A stretch of DNA of 64,000 nt from Kitasatospora viridis (GCF_007829815.1 NZ_VIWT01000001.1:5423001-5487000); one strand, 5' to 3'. Shown: positions 50,349-59,551, numbered from the stretch's first letter. The notes: a model not told the origin generated them from the sequence alone. Translations and numbers: made by a program.

Positions 50349-50385
50349 TGGCCTGACGCCGGATCAGTTCCTGTTCAGTGCCTGA

Positions 50386-51591
50386 TCAGCCCCGGATCGT
50401 GCCGGTGACCTGGCCGAAGCCGATCCGCACGCCGTCCGCGCCGGGCGCCGAGGCGGTGATCGTCACCGTGTCGCCGTCCGCCAGGAAGGTGCGGGTGCTG
50501 CCGTCCGGCAGCGCGATCGGGTCCCGGCCGTTCCAGGTCAGCTCGATCAGCGAGCCGCGCTGGTCCGGCTCGGCACCGGAGATGGTGCCCGAGCCGTACA
50601 GGTCACCGGTGCGCAGCGAGGCGCCGTTGACCGTGGTGTGCGCCAGCATCTGGGCCGGCGACCAGTACATCCCGCGGTACGGCGGGCGGGAGACGACAGC
50701 GCCGTTGAGCTCCACCGCCAGGTCGACGTCCAGCCCCCAGGGCTCCTTCTCCACCAGGTAGGGCAGCGGCTGCGGCTCCTGCACCGGGGTCGCGGTGCGG
50801 GCCGCCGCGAGCGCGGCCAGCGGCACCACCCAGGGCGAGATCGAGGTGGCGAAGGACTTGCCGAGGAACGGGCCGAGCGGCACGTACTCCCAGGCCTGCA
50901 CGTCCCGGGCGCTCCAGTCGTTCAGCAGCACCACGCCGAACACGTGCTCGGCGAAGTCGTCCACCGACACCGGCTCGCCCAGCGTCGAGCCGGCGCCGAC
51001 CACGAAGCCCAGCTCCGCCTCGATGTCCAGGCGGGCCGAGGGGCCGAAGACCGGCGCCGGGTCCTGCGGGCCCTTGCGCTGGCCGCTCGGCCGCTTGACC
51101 TCGCTGCCGGAGACCAGCACCGTGCCGGCCCGGCCGTGGTAACCGACCGGCAGGTGCTTCCAGTTCGGCAGCAGCGCCGCGGCGTCCGGCCGGAAGATCC
51201 GCCCGAGGTTGGTGGCGTGCTGCTCGGAGGCGTAGAAGTCGACGTAGTCGGCCACCTCGACCGGCAGGTGCAGGGTCACCTGGTCGATCCGGTACAGGTT
51301 GGCCTCGACCAGCCGGCGCTCGGTCTCGTCGGTCAGCAGGCCGGTGACCCGCTCGCGCACGTAGGCCCACTCGCGCGGGCCGCGCCGCATGAAGCGGTTG
51401 AGCGAACCGGTCGCCAGGTCGGCGCCCAGCGGGGTGCCCGCCCAGATCGCCGAGAGGTCCAGCACCTGCTCGCCGATCGCCACGCCCACCCGGGGCTGCT
51501 CGCTGCCGGGCGGGGTGAACACCCCGTACGGCAGGTTCTGCACCGGGAAGTCCGAGCCCTCGGGAACCGGGACCCAGGTCTGCTCGCTCAC
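50386..51591 (-). CDS. fahA: Fumarylacetoacetase
   Basis: 401 residues from GTG 51591. FADFYASEQHATNLG-like VDFYASEQHATNLGRIFRP, NWKHLPVGYHGRAGTVLVSG, the metal-binding ARLDIEAELGFVVG, and LLNDWSARDVQAWEYVPLGPFLGKSFATSISPWVV match the full-length FAH family. It hydrolyses fumarylacetoacetate to fumarate and acetoacetate, the last step of tyrosine/homogentisate breakdown. It overlaps hmgA by 4 bp. A maleylacetoacetate isomerase gene is not adjacent. Confidence 0.96.
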   Translation of the reverse strand: MSEQTWVPVPEGSDFPVQNLPYGVFTPPGSEQPRVGVAIGEQVLDLSAIWAGTPLGADLATGSLNRFMRRGPREWAYVRERVTGLLTDETERRLVEANLYRIDQVTLHLPVEVADYVDFYASEQHATNLGRIFRPDAAALLPNWKHLPVGYHGRAGTVLVSGSEVKRPSGQRKGPQDPAPVFGPSARLDIEAELGFVVGAGSTLGEPVSVDDFAEHVFGVVLLNDWSARDVQAWEYVPLGPFLGKSFATSISPWVVPLAALAAARTATPVQEPQPLPYLVEKEPWGLDVDLAVELNGAVVSRPPYRGMYWSPAQMLAHTTVNGASLRTGDLYGSGTISGAEPDQRGSLIELTWNGRDPIALPDGSTRTFLADGDTVTITASAPGADGVRIGFGQVTGTIRG

Positions 51592-52808
51592 TTGCTCACA
51601 CCGTCCTGCGGGCCGCGCCCGCTCCAGCTCCACGCGTACTTGCCGTCGTCGCTCGCCCGGCCGCCCTCGGCGACCTCCAGCGGGCGGAAGGTGTCCACCA
51701 TCACCGCGAGCTCGTCGAAGAACTCGGCGCCGATCGAGCGCTCGTAGGCGCCCGGCTGCGGGCCGTGGGTGTGGCCGCCCGGGTGCAGCGAGATCGAGCC
51801 CTGGCCGATCCCGGAGCCCTTGCGGGCCTCGTAGTCGCCGCCGCAGTAGAACATCACCTCGTCGCTGTCCACGTTGGCGTGGTAGTACGGCACCGGGATC
51901 GACAGCGGGTGGTAGTCCACCTTGCGCGGCACGAAGTTGCAGATCACGAAGTTGTTGCCCTCGAAGACCTGGTGGGCCGGCGGCGGCTGGTGGATCCGGC
52001 CGGTGATCGGCTCGTAGTCCGCGATGTTGAAGGCGTACGGGTAGAGGCAGCCGTCCCAGCCGACCACGTCGAACGGGTGGGTCGGGGTGACGAAGACGGT
52101 GCCGGCGATGCCCGAGGAGCCGTTGCCCCGGTGCTTCACGTAGATCTCGACGTCGCCGCTCTCCTCGGCCAGCAGCGGCCCGACCGGCCCGCGCAGGTCG
52201 CGCTCGCAGAACGGCGCGTGCTCCAGCAGCTGCCCGTACTTGGACAGGTAGCGCTTGGCCGGGGTGATGTGGCTGTTGGCCTCGATCGCGTAGAGCCGCA
52301 GCGGCTGGTCCCCGGTGGGCACCCAGCGGTGGGTGGTGGCCCGGGGGAGCAGCACGTAGTCGCCCTGGCCGACCGTCAGGGTGCCGAAGACGGTCTCCAC
52401 CACGCCTTCGCCGGACTCCACGTAGACGCACTCGTCGCCTATCGCGTTGCGGTAGAGCGGCGAGGCCTGGCCGCAGGCCGCGTAGGCGATCCGCACGTCG
52501 GCGTTGGCCAGCACGGTCCGGCGCCCGCGCACGGCGTCGGTCTGGCGCCACTCGTCGCCGGGGAAGAGGTCGTGCAGCTTGAAGTGGTAGGGCTTGAGCG
52601 GGTGGTTGGGCTCCGGCTTGCCCTCCGGCAGCGCCCAGACCCGGCTGTCCACCAGCGCGGACGGAATGGCGCGGTGGTAGAGCAGCGAGGAGTCGGAGGA
52701 GAAGCCCTCCTCACCCATCAGTTCCTCGTAGTAGAGGCCGCCGGCCTCGTTGCGGTGCTGGGTGTGCCTCTTGGGCGGCACCTTGCCGACACTGCGGTAG
52801 TACGCCAT
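51588..52808 (-). CDS. hmgA: Homogentisate 1,2-dioxygenase
   Basis: 406 residues, cupin fold. Early HRNEAGGLYYEELMGEEGF, then GDECVYVESGEGVVETVFG, the iron-ligand region LHPGGHTHGPQPGAYE and a downstream EFFDELAVMVDTFRPL, all as in the family. It opens the ring of homogentisate to maleylacetoacetate. With fahA overlapping it, this is a two-gene aromatic degradation operon. ATG 52808 follows CAGGAGGCGCAG. Confidence 0.96.
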   Translation of the reverse strand: MAYYRSVGKVPPKRHTQHRNEAGGLYYEELMGEEGFSSDSSLLYHRAIPSALVDSRVWALPEGKPEPNHPLKPYHFKLHDLFPGDEWRQTDAVRGRRTVLANADVRIAYAACGQASPLYRNAIGDECVYVESGEGVVETVFGTLTVGQGDYVLLPRATTHRWVPTGDQPLRLYAIEANSHITPAKRYLSKYGQLLEHAPFCERDLRGPVGPLLAEESGDVEIYVKHRGNGSSGIAGTVFVTPTHPFDVVGWDGCLYPYAFNIADYEPITGRIHQPPPAHQVFEGNNFVICNFVPRKVDYHPLSIPVPYYHANVDSDEVMFYCGGDYEARKGSGIGQGSISLHPGGHTHGPQPGAYERSIGAEFFDELAVMVDTFRPLEVAEGGRASDDGKYAWSWSGRGPQDGVSK

Positions 52809-53167
52809 CTCTGCGCCTCCTGAGCGACTGACGCCCTGGACTGCGCCGGCCAGGGCGGGCCCGCCCGTGGGGTGGAGGCGGACCAGACCAATCCCATGGC
52901 CAGCGGGTGTGCGGTGTCAAGGACCCACGGCCCGGAGGCCGGGTGGGTCAAGACGCGCGGAGGCAACCGTCCGGACACGTGGATGTAACGATCCCCGGCG
53001 TCTTGCAGAAACTTGCTGCAAGAGCTTTCACGAACGCTTGCGCCGCTGTTACGTTCCTGCCCGAGCCCGAATCCGACGCCAGGTGCGGTCGGCGTCGGGG
53101 GCCAGTATGCGCCCTGATCACCCCAGCTCGGGCATCCACCCCCACCACCCTTACCTTTGGAGTTCTC
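52809..53167. other. Intergenic region between hmgA and malE with the maltose operator
   Basis: 359 bp between divergent genes. It holds the hmgA leader, a MalR-type operator (53002-53022) and a long malE leader. Frames open within it lack coding character. No ribosome site other than GGAG just before malE is convincing. Confidence 0.6.
53002..53022. promoter_or_regulatory. MalR operator candidate
   Basis: CTTGCAG-AAACTTG-CTGCAAG: a perfect 7-bp inverted repeat with a 7-bp spacer, about 145 bp upstream of malE. It matches the TTGCAG/CTGCAA-type sites known for LacI-family MalR in streptomycetes. It should mediate maltose induction and glucose repression of malEFG-aglA. Confidence 0.75.
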
Positions 53168-54448
53168 ATGCGGCGTGGCATCGCGGCCTCCGTCCTCGTA
53201 GCGGCCCTCGCGGTCTCTCTCGCGGCCTGCGGCAGCAGCGGCTCCGGCTCGTCCGGCTCGGCGTCCGGTCCGGTGACCATCACCTACTGGGACACCTCGA
53301 ACGCCACCAACGAGGCTCCGAACTACCAGGACGTGGTGAAGAAGTTCGAGGCGGCCAACCCGGGCATCACCGTCAACTTCGTCAACGTGCCGTTCGACCA
53401 GGCGCAGGACAAGCTGCAGACCGCGATGGGCAGCAAGGGCGCCCCGGACGTCTTCCGCTCCGACGTCGGCTGGACCGCCGCCTTCGCCAAGTCCGGCTTC
53501 CTGACCCCGCTGGACGGCACCGCTGCGCTGCCGGACGCCTCGGCCTTCGAGCCCAGCCTGATCAAGCAGGCGCAGTACCAGGGCAAGACCTACGGCGTGC
53601 CGCTGGTCACCGACACCCTGGGCCTGCTCTACAACAAGGCGCTGTTCGCCAAGGCCGGCATCACCGCCGCGCCGAAGAGCTGGGACGAGCTGAAGGCCGA
53701 CGCCGCCACCATCAAGGACAAGACCGGCGTCGACGGCTTCGAGCAGCGCGCGGGCGACTCCTACTACGCGATGCCCTACCTCTACGGCGAGGGCACCGAC
53801 ATGGTCGACGCCGGCGCCAAGAAGATCACCGTCAACAAGCCGCAGGCCGCGGCGGCGATCGCCACCTACCAGTCGATGTTCGACGGGCCCGGCCTGGTCA
53901 AGGCCGACGTGACCACCGACTCCTACGCGCACATGATGGACGCCTTCAACAACGGCAAGGTCGCGGCGATCGTCAACGGCCCCTGGGAGATCACCAACAT
54001 CTACAAGGGCTCGTCCTTCACCGACCACACCAACCTGGGCATCGCCGCGGTCCCGGCCGGCTCGACCGGCAAGCCCGGCGCCCCGATCGGCGGCCACAAC
54101 ATCTGCGTCTTCGCCGGTTCGGACGCCGCCCACCAGGCCGCCGCCGAGAAGTTCGCCGCCTTCATGACCTCGGCCGACAGCGAGTCGTACATCGCGCAGA
54201 AGAACTCCACCCTGCCGACCCGCACCGACGCCTACACCGCCGACGTCAAGGCCGACCCGGGCATCGCCGGCTTCCAGCAGATCCTGAGCGTCGGTCAGCC
54301 GCGCCCCGCGCTGCCGGAGTACTCCTCGCTCTACACCTCGCTGAGCACCAACCTCGGCAAGATCGCGCAGAACCAGCAGAGCATCCAGGCCGGCCTGGAC
54401 GCCACCGCCCAGGACTACACCAAGCTCCTGCCGGACTTCGCGAAGTAA
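53168..54448 (+). CDS. malE: Maltose/maltodextrin-binding lipoprotein
   Basis: 426 residues. Lipoprotein signal GIAASVLVAALAVSLAACG and a Ser/Gly linker, then a family 1 solute-binding domain: ITYWDTSNATNEAPNYQDVVKKFE, APDVFRSDVGWTAAFA, AAIVNGPWEITNIYK and GGHNICVFAGSDA. ATG 53168 has GGAG upstream; longer in-frame starts lack a signal peptide. It delivers maltose or maltodextrins to MalFG. The ATPase (MsiK-type, shared) is not in this operon, as usual for streptomycetes. Confidence 0.93.
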   Translation: MRRGIAASVLVAALAVSLAACGSSGSGSSGSASGPVTITYWDTSNATNEAPNYQDVVKKFEAANPGITVNFVNVPFDQAQDKLQTAMGSKGAPDVFRSDVGWTAAFAKSGFLTPLDGTAALPDASAFEPSLIKQAQYQGKTYGVPLVTDTLGLLYNKALFAKAGITAAPKSWDELKADAATIKDKTGVDGFEQRAGDSYYAMPYLYGEGTDMVDAGAKKITVNKPQAAAAIATYQSMFDGPGLVKADVTTDSYAHMMDAFNNGKVAAIVNGPWEITNIYKGSSFTDHTNLGIAAVPAGSTGKPGAPIGGHNICVFAGSDAAHQAAAEKFAAFMTSADSESYIAQKNSTLPTRTDAYTADVKADPGIAGFQQILSVGQPRPALPEYSSLYTSLSTNLGKIAQNQQSIQAGLDATAQDYTKLLPDFAK

Positions 54449-54566
54449 GCCGCAGCGACGAAAGCCGCAGCGAAGAAAGCCACCGCTCTTCGCCCGGCCC
54501 GCCACCTGACGGCGGGCCGGGCGGACCCGCCGTCCGGTCCCGACTCGGAGAAGGTGCCCCACCCCC

Positions 54567-55517
54567 ATGACAGCCCTGGTGAAGAGCCTGAAGCGCTCGT
54601 ACAGCACGTACTGGTACGCCTACGCGATGGCCGCGCCCGTGGTGATCGTGCTGGGGGTGCTGGTCGCCTACCCGCTCGGCCGCGGCATCTACCTGACGCT
54701 GACCGACGCGAACAGCCTCAACGTGGGGCACACCGTCGGGGTGAACCACATCCCCGACACCTTCAAGTTCGTCGGGCTGCACAACTACACCGACGTGCTC
54801 TTCGGCCCCGGCTCGTACGACCGGTTCTGGTCGCACTTCGTCTGGACCGTCGTGTGGACGGTGACCTGCGTGGTGCTGCACTTCAGCCTCGGGCTGGGCC
54901 TGGCACTGCTGCTCAACCAGAAGATGCGCGGGCGCACCTTCTACCGGCTGATGCTCATCGTGCCGTGGGCCGTGCCGAGCTTCGTGACGGTCTTCTCCTG
55001 GCGCCTGATGCTGGCCGACGGCGGCCTGGTCAACAACCTGCTGAGCTTCGCCCACCTGCCGCAGCCGAACTGGCTGGAGGACCCGCTGGCGCAGAAGGCC
55101 GCCGCGATCCTGGTCAACACCTGGTGCGGGGTGCCGTTCATGATGGTCTCGCTGCTCGGCGGCCTGCAGGCGATCCCCGCCGAACTGTACGAGGCGGCCG
55201 AGATGGACGGCGCCAACGCCTGGCAGCGCTTCCGCAACGTGACCCTGCCGGGCCTGCGTTCGGTCAGCAGCACCGTGGTGCTGCTCGGCGTGATCTGGAC
55301 GTTCAACCAGTTCACCATCATCTACCTGCTGTTCGGCAAGAACAACGCGCCGGACGTGCAGATCCTGGTCACCTGGGCCTACCAGCTGGGCTTCGGCCAA
55401 CTGCCGCGCGACTACGCGCAGTCGGCGACCTACGGGATCATCCTGCTCTCCATCCTGATCGTCTTCACGGCCTTCTACCAGCGCTGGCTCAAGCGCGCCG
55501 ACCAGAGCGCCGTCTGA
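54567..55517 (+). CDS. malF: Maltose ABC transporter permease
   Basis: 316 residues, six helices. The EAA coupling loop is ELYEAAEMDGANAWQRFRNVTLPGLRS, and FYRLMLIVPWAVPSFVTVFSWRLML is typical of MalF-like sugar permeases. It lacks the large periplasmic P2 loop of E. coli MalF, as in other actinobacteria. 118 bp separate it from malE, and the gap holds a GC hairpin (about 54495-54518) that could attenuate transcription after malE. Confidence 0.93.
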   Translation: MTALVKSLKRSYSTYWYAYAMAAPVVIVLGVLVAYPLGRGIYLTLTDANSLNVGHTVGVNHIPDTFKFVGLHNYTDVLFGPGSYDRFWSHFVWTVVWTVTCVVLHFSLGLGLALLLNQKMRGRTFYRLMLIVPWAVPSFVTVFSWRLMLADGGLVNNLLSFAHLPQPNWLEDPLAQKAAAILVNTWCGVPFMMVSLLGGLQAIPAELYEAAEMDGANAWQRFRNVTLPGLRSVSSTVVLLGVIWTFNQFTIIYLLFGKNNAPDVQILVTWAYQLGFGQLPRDYAQSATYGIILLSILIVFTAFYQRWLKRADQSAV

Positions 55518-55566
55518 CGCGCCACCAGTCGAGCAGGCACACCGGACCACCCAGGAAGGGCCACAG

Positions 55567-56475
55567 ATGAGCACCACCACCGACCTCACCACCCGGGCGA
55601 CCGGCGCCCCCGCCGGCGCGGCCGCGCCCGCCAAGTCCCGCCGGCGCGGCGAGCCCAGCCGCGCCGGGGCCGCGCTGACCCACACCGTGCTCGGGCTGGC
55701 CGCGCTGATCGCGGTCTTCCCGGTGCTGTGGATCTTCTACATCTCGCTCGGCCCGGACAAGACGGACTACCTGCACCCCGGGCAGATCGCCGGCAAGGCC
55801 AGCTTCGCCAACTTCTCCAAGGTGCTCGGCCAGACCGACTTCCTGACCTGGTTCGGCAACTCGCTGATCGTGGCCGGCGGCACCGCGCTGTTCGGCGTGC
55901 TGATCGCGGCCAGCACCGGCTACGCGGTCTCCCGGATGAAGTTCCCGGGCCTGCGCCCGCTGATGTGGTCGCTGCTGGCGACCCAGATGTTCCCGATCGC
56001 GGTGCTGATCGTGCCGATGTACTACATCATGGCCAGCCTCAACCTGCTGGACAGCTACGGCGGGCTGATCCTGGTCTACTCGACCACCACCGTGCCGTAC
56101 TGCGCCTGGCTGTTGAAGGGCTACTTCGACACCATCCCGACCGAGATCGACGAGGCCGGCCGGGTGGACGGGCTGAGCCCGTTCGGCACCTTCTGGCGGC
56201 TGATCCTGCCGCTGGCCCGCCCGGGCCTGGCGGTCGCCGCGTTCTACTCGTTCCTGACCGCGTGGGCCGAGGTGCCGTTCGCCTCCACCTTCATGCTCAG
56301 CTCGGACAAGTACACCCTCGCGGTGGGCCTGACCACCTTCGTCAGCCAGTACGAGAGCCAGTGGAACCTGATGGCCGCCACCGCCGTGCTGATCGCGATC
56401 CCGGTCACCGCGCTCTTCTACCTGGTCCAGAAGAACCTGGTCACCGGCTTGACGGCAGGCGCCGCAAAGTCCTGA
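55567..56475 (+). CDS. malG: Maltose ABC transporter permease
   Basis: 302 residues, six helices after a basic N-terminus. The EAA loop is TEIDEAGRVDGLSPFGTFWRLILPLARPGL, with QMFPIAVLIVPMYYIM and FLTAWAEVPFASTFM. It pairs with MalF. The stop codon lies within a TGACGTATCGTCA copy of the recurrent palindrome (56473-56485). Confidence 0.93.
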   Translation: MSTTTDLTTRATGAPAGAAAPAKSRRRGEPSRAGAALTHTVLGLAALIAVFPVLWIFYISLGPDKTDYLHPGQIAGKASFANFSKVLGQTDFLTWFGNSLIVAGGTALFGVLIAASTGYAVSRMKFPGLRPLMWSLLATQMFPIAVLIVPMYYIMASLNLLDSYGGLILVYSTTTVPYCAWLLKGYFDTIPTEIDEAGRVDGLSPFGTFWRLILPLARPGLAVAAFYSFLTAWAEVPFASTFMLSSDKYTLAVGLTTFVSQYESQWNLMAATAVLIAIPVTALFYLVQKNLVTGLTAGAAKS

Positions 56476-56485
56476 CGTATCGTCA
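56473..56485. repeat. TGACGTATCGTCA motif copy overlapping the malG stop
   Basis: Perfect 13-bp palindrome-type motif (5-bp arms) beginning at the TGA of malG, in the malG-aglA spacer. Confidence 0.6.
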
Positions 56486-56533
56486 ACTCTCCTACGCCAC
56501 CCAGCCTCTCCACGTTTCCAAGGGATCCTCCTG

Positions 56534-58228
56534 ATGACCCAGGCTTCCATGACCCAGAGCGCGGCCGACACCCCCCGGCCGACCTCCGCCGGCGCCACCG
56601 CTGACGGTGCGTCCAGAGGCTGGTGGCGGGACGCGGTCATCTACCAGGTGTACCCGCGCAGTTTCGCCGACGCCAACGGCGACGGCATGGGCGACCTGCC
56701 CGGCATCCGCAGCCGGCTGCCGCACCTGCGCGAGCTCGGCGTGGACGCGGTCTGGCTCTCCCCGTTCTACGCCTCCCCGCAGGCCGACGCGGGCTACGAC
56801 GTGGCCGACTACCGCGCCGTGGACCCGATGTTCGGCACCCTGCTGGACGCCGACGGGCTGATCCGGGACGCCCACCGGCTGGGCCTGCGGATCATCGTGG
56901 ACCTGGTCCCCAACCACTCCTCGGACCAGCACGAGTGGTTCCAGCGGGCGCTGCGCGAGGGTCCTGCGTCCCCTCTGCGCGAGCGCTACCACTTCCGCCC
57001 CGGCAAGGGCGAGGACGGCGAACTGCCGCCCAACGACTGGGAGTCCATCTTCGGCGGCCCGGCCTGGACCCGGACCGAGAACCCCGACGGCACGCCGGGG
57101 GACTGGTACCTGCACCTGTTCGCCCCCGAGCAGCCCGACTTCAACTGGGACAGCCGGGCCGTCGCCGACGAGTTCCGCTCGATCCTGCGGTTCTGGCTGG
57201 ACATGGGCGTGGACGGCTTCCGGGTGGACGTCGCGCACGGCCTGGTCAAGGCCCCCGGCCTGCCCGACCTCGGCGCCCACGACCAGCTGAAGCTGCTCGG
57301 CAACGACGTGATGCCGTTCTTCGACCAGGACGGCGTGCACGAGATCTACCGGACCTGGCGTCAGATCCTCGACGAGTACCCCGGCCAGCGGATCCTGGTC
57401 GCCGAGGCCTGGACCCCCACCGTCGAGCGCACCGCCAACTACGTGCGCCCCGACGAGATGCACCAGGCCTTCAACTTCCAGTACCTGGGCACCGCCTGGG
57501 ACGCCGCGGAGCTGCGCCTGGTGATCGACCGCTCGCTCGCCGCGATGCGCCCGGTCGGCGCGCCCACCACCTGGGTGCTCTCCAACCACGACGTGACCCG
57601 GCACGCCACCCGGTTCGCCAACCCGCCCGGCGGCACCCAGCTGCGCGAACCCGGCGACCGCGCGCTGGGCCTGCGGCGGGCCCGGGCGGCCACCCTGCTG
57701 ATGCTCGCGCTGCCCGGCTCGGCCTACCTCTACCAGGGCGAGGAGCTCGGCCTGCCGGACGTCACCGACCTGCCCGACGAGGTCCGCCAGGACCCCTCGT
57801 TCTTCCGGGCCAGCGGCCAGGACGGCTTCCGGGACGGCTGCCGGGTGCCGATCCCGTGGTCCGGCGCCGCCGCCCCCTACGGCTTCGGGCCCCGCGAGGG
57901 CGGCCCGAGTTGGCTGCCGCAGCCGGCCGAGTGGGCCGGGCTGAGCGTGGCGGCGCAGACCGGCGACCCGGACTCCACCCTGGAGCTCTACCGCCGGGCG
58001 CTCACCGTCCGCCGGGAGCGCCCCGAGCTGGGTGCGGGCGAGGCCGTCGAGTGGCTGGAGGCCCCGGCCGGGGTGCTGGCGTTCCGCCGCGACGGCTTCG
58101 TCTGCGCCGTCAACACCACTGCGCTGCCGGTCGAGTTCGAGGTTCCGGGGACCCTGCTGCTCGGCTCCGCGGAGCCGGGCCGGCCCGGGGTGCTGGCACC
58201 GGACAGCACCGGCTGGTGGGCGGTCTGA
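56534..58228 (+). CDS. aglA: Alpha-glucosidase, GH13
   Basis: 564 residues. GH13 regions: VYPRSFADANGDGMGDLPGI, DLVPNHSSDQHEWF, the nucleophile in DGFRVDVAHGL, the acid/base Glu in LVAEAWTPT and the transition-state Asp in SNHDVTRHATR. It is cytoplasmic (no signal peptide) and hydrolyses imported maltose or maltodextrins to glucose. It follows malG, 58 bp apart, so uptake and hydrolysis are one unit. Confidence 0.94.
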   Translation: MTQASMTQSAADTPRPTSAGATADGASRGWWRDAVIYQVYPRSFADANGDGMGDLPGIRSRLPHLRELGVDAVWLSPFYASPQADAGYDVADYRAVDPMFGTLLDADGLIRDAHRLGLRIIVDLVPNHSSDQHEWFQRALREGPASPLRERYHFRPGKGEDGELPPNDWESIFGGPAWTRTENPDGTPGDWYLHLFAPEQPDFNWDSRAVADEFRSILRFWLDMGVDGFRVDVAHGLVKAPGLPDLGAHDQLKLLGNDVMPFFDQDGVHEIYRTWRQILDEYPGQRILVAEAWTPTVERTANYVRPDEMHQAFNFQYLGTAWDAAELRLVIDRSLAAMRPVGAPTTWVLSNHDVTRHATRFANPPGGTQLREPGDRALGLRRARAATLLMLALPGSAYLYQGEELGLPDVTDLPDEVRQDPSFFRASGQDGFRDGCRVPIPWSGAAAPYGFGPREGGPSWLPQPAEWAGLSVAAQTGDPDSTLELYRRALTVRRERPELGAGEAVEWLEAPAGVLAFRRDGFVCAVNTTALPVEFEVPGTLLLGSAEPGRPGVLAPDSTGWWAV

Positions 58229-58253
58229 CATGGTTGCAATAGGCTCTGGGGTC

Positions 58254-59276
58254 GTGACTACCGCGCGACTCTCGGACATCGCCGCTCAGGCGGGGGTCAG
58301 CGAAGCGACCGTCAGCCGGGTGCTCAACGGCAAGGCGGGCGTCTCCGCGACCACCCGGCAGACCGTGCTGGCCGCCTTGGACGTGCTCGGTTACGAACGG
58401 CCGACCCGGCTGCGCCAGCGCAGCGCCGGGCTGATCGGCCTGATCACCCCGGAGCTGAGCAACCCGATCTTCCCGGCCCTGGCCCAGGTGATCGAGCAGG
58501 TGCTCAGCCGGCACGGCTACACCCCGGTGCTCTGCACCCAGACGCCGGGCGGATCCACCGAGGACGAGCTGGTCGAGATGCTGGTGGACCGCCAGGTCGC
58601 GGGCATCGTCTTCGTCTCCGGCCTGCACGCCGACACCACGGCCGACCACGACCGGTACGCCAAGCTGACCGGGCGCCAGGTGCCGTTCGTGCTGATCAAC
58701 GGGTACAGCGAGCGGATCGCCGCGCCGTTCGTCTCGCCGGACGACCGGGCCGCCATGTGGATGGCGGTGCAGCACCTGGCCGAGCTGGGCCACGAGCGGA
58801 TCGGCCTGGCGGTCGGCCAGCGCCGGTACGTGCCGGTGCAGCGCAAGATCGAGGGCTTCACCGCGGCGATACGGGCGGTGCTCGGCCGCACCGAGGCCGA
58901 GGCCGAGGAGTTGGTGCACTCCACCCTGTTCAGCGTGGAGGGCGGCCACTCGGCGGCGGGCGTGCTGCTGGACCGGGGCTGCACGGCGATCGTCTGCGGC
59001 AGCGACATGATGGCGCTCGGCGCGATCCGCGCGGTGCGCCAGCGCGGCCTGAGCGTGCCGGGCGACGTCTCGGTGGTCGGCTTCGACGACTCCCCGCTGA
59101 TCGCCTTCACCGAGCCCCCGCTGACCACCATCCGCCAGCCGGTCGAGGCGATGGCCACCACCGCCGTGGACGCCCTGCTGGAGGAGATCAGCGGCGAGCC
59201 GGCCCAGCGCGCGGAGTTCATGTTCCAGCCCGAGCTGGTGATGCGCGGCTCCACCGGCGCGGCCCACCACCGCTGA
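58254..59276 (+). CDS. malR: LacI-family maltose repressor
   Basis: 340 residues. HTH TARLSDIAAQAGVSEATVSRVLNGKAGVS, then a periplasmic-binding-like ligand domain (LIGLITPELSNPIFPALAQVIE, VSVVGFDDSPLIAFTEPPLTTIRQP). GTG 58254 is taken because it puts the HTH at the normal place; an ATG at 58230 would add 8 residues. It lies directly after aglA, unlike the divergent malR of several streptomycetes, so it may be made from the operon it represses. Likely target: 53002-53022. Confidence 0.9.
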   Translation: MTTARLSDIAAQAGVSEATVSRVLNGKAGVSATTRQTVLAALDVLGYERPTRLRQRSAGLIGLITPELSNPIFPALAQVIEQVLSRHGYTPVLCTQTPGGSTEDELVEMLVDRQVAGIVFVSGLHADTTADHDRYAKLTGRQVPFVLINGYSERIAAPFVSPDDRAAMWMAVQHLAELGHERIGLAVGQRRYVPVQRKIEGFTAAIRAVLGRTEAEAEELVHSTLFSVEGGHSAAGVLLDRGCTAIVCGSDMMALGAIRAVRQRGLSVPGDVSVVGFDDSPLIAFTEPPLTTIRQPVEAMATTAVDALLEEISGEPAQRAEFMFQPELVMRGSTGAAHHR

Positions 59277-59302
59277 CCCACCACCGCTGACGCGACGACG
59301 AC

Positions 59303-59343
59303 CGAACCCGCCGACGGCCCGACCCGGGCCGCCGGCGGGTTCG
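59303..59343. terminator. Terminator after malR
   Basis: Stem CGAACCCGCCG(ACGGCCCG) with CGCCGGCGGGTTCG, slightly bulged, ending the maltose operon and also lying after the convergent RHH gene. Confidence 0.7.
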
Positions 59344-59350
59344 CGCGCGT

Positions 59351-59551
59351 TCAGCCCTCGGTGTGCGGGCGCTGCTCGCGGGTCAGCCGGGCGGAGTCGT
59401 CCGGGGTGCCGGTGCGGGCCTCGGTGCGGCGGCTGCGGGCCAGGTAGTCACGGACGATCAGTTCCACCGCGTCCTGCGGATTGGCGGCACCGCTGAGCAT
59501 CATCACGTCGATGGCGAGGTCGGCGTCCAGGCTGACGGTCACCTTGGGCAC
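59351..59551 (-). CDS. Orphan ribbon-helix-helix protein (VapB-like)
   Basis: 66 residues. MPKVTVSLDADLAIDVMML is a beta-strand/helix start typical of VapB/MetJ-Arc DNA-binding antitoxins, followed by AANPQDAVELIVRDYLA and a charged tail. GTG 59551 has GGAGGGAG upstream. No PIN-domain or other toxin frame is found beside it: upstream is 60 bp of non-coding DNA and a terminator. It may be a stand-alone regulator, not an antitoxin. Confidence 0.7.
   Translation of the reverse strand: MPKVTVSLDADLAIDVMMLSGAANPQDAVELIVRDYLARSRRTEARTGTPDDSARLTREQRPHTEG

Noticed and set aside
59351..59551. Toxin-antitoxin module
   Set aside because: Only the RHH half is present; adjacent DNA encodes a terminator and the maltose repressor, with no toxin-like frame.
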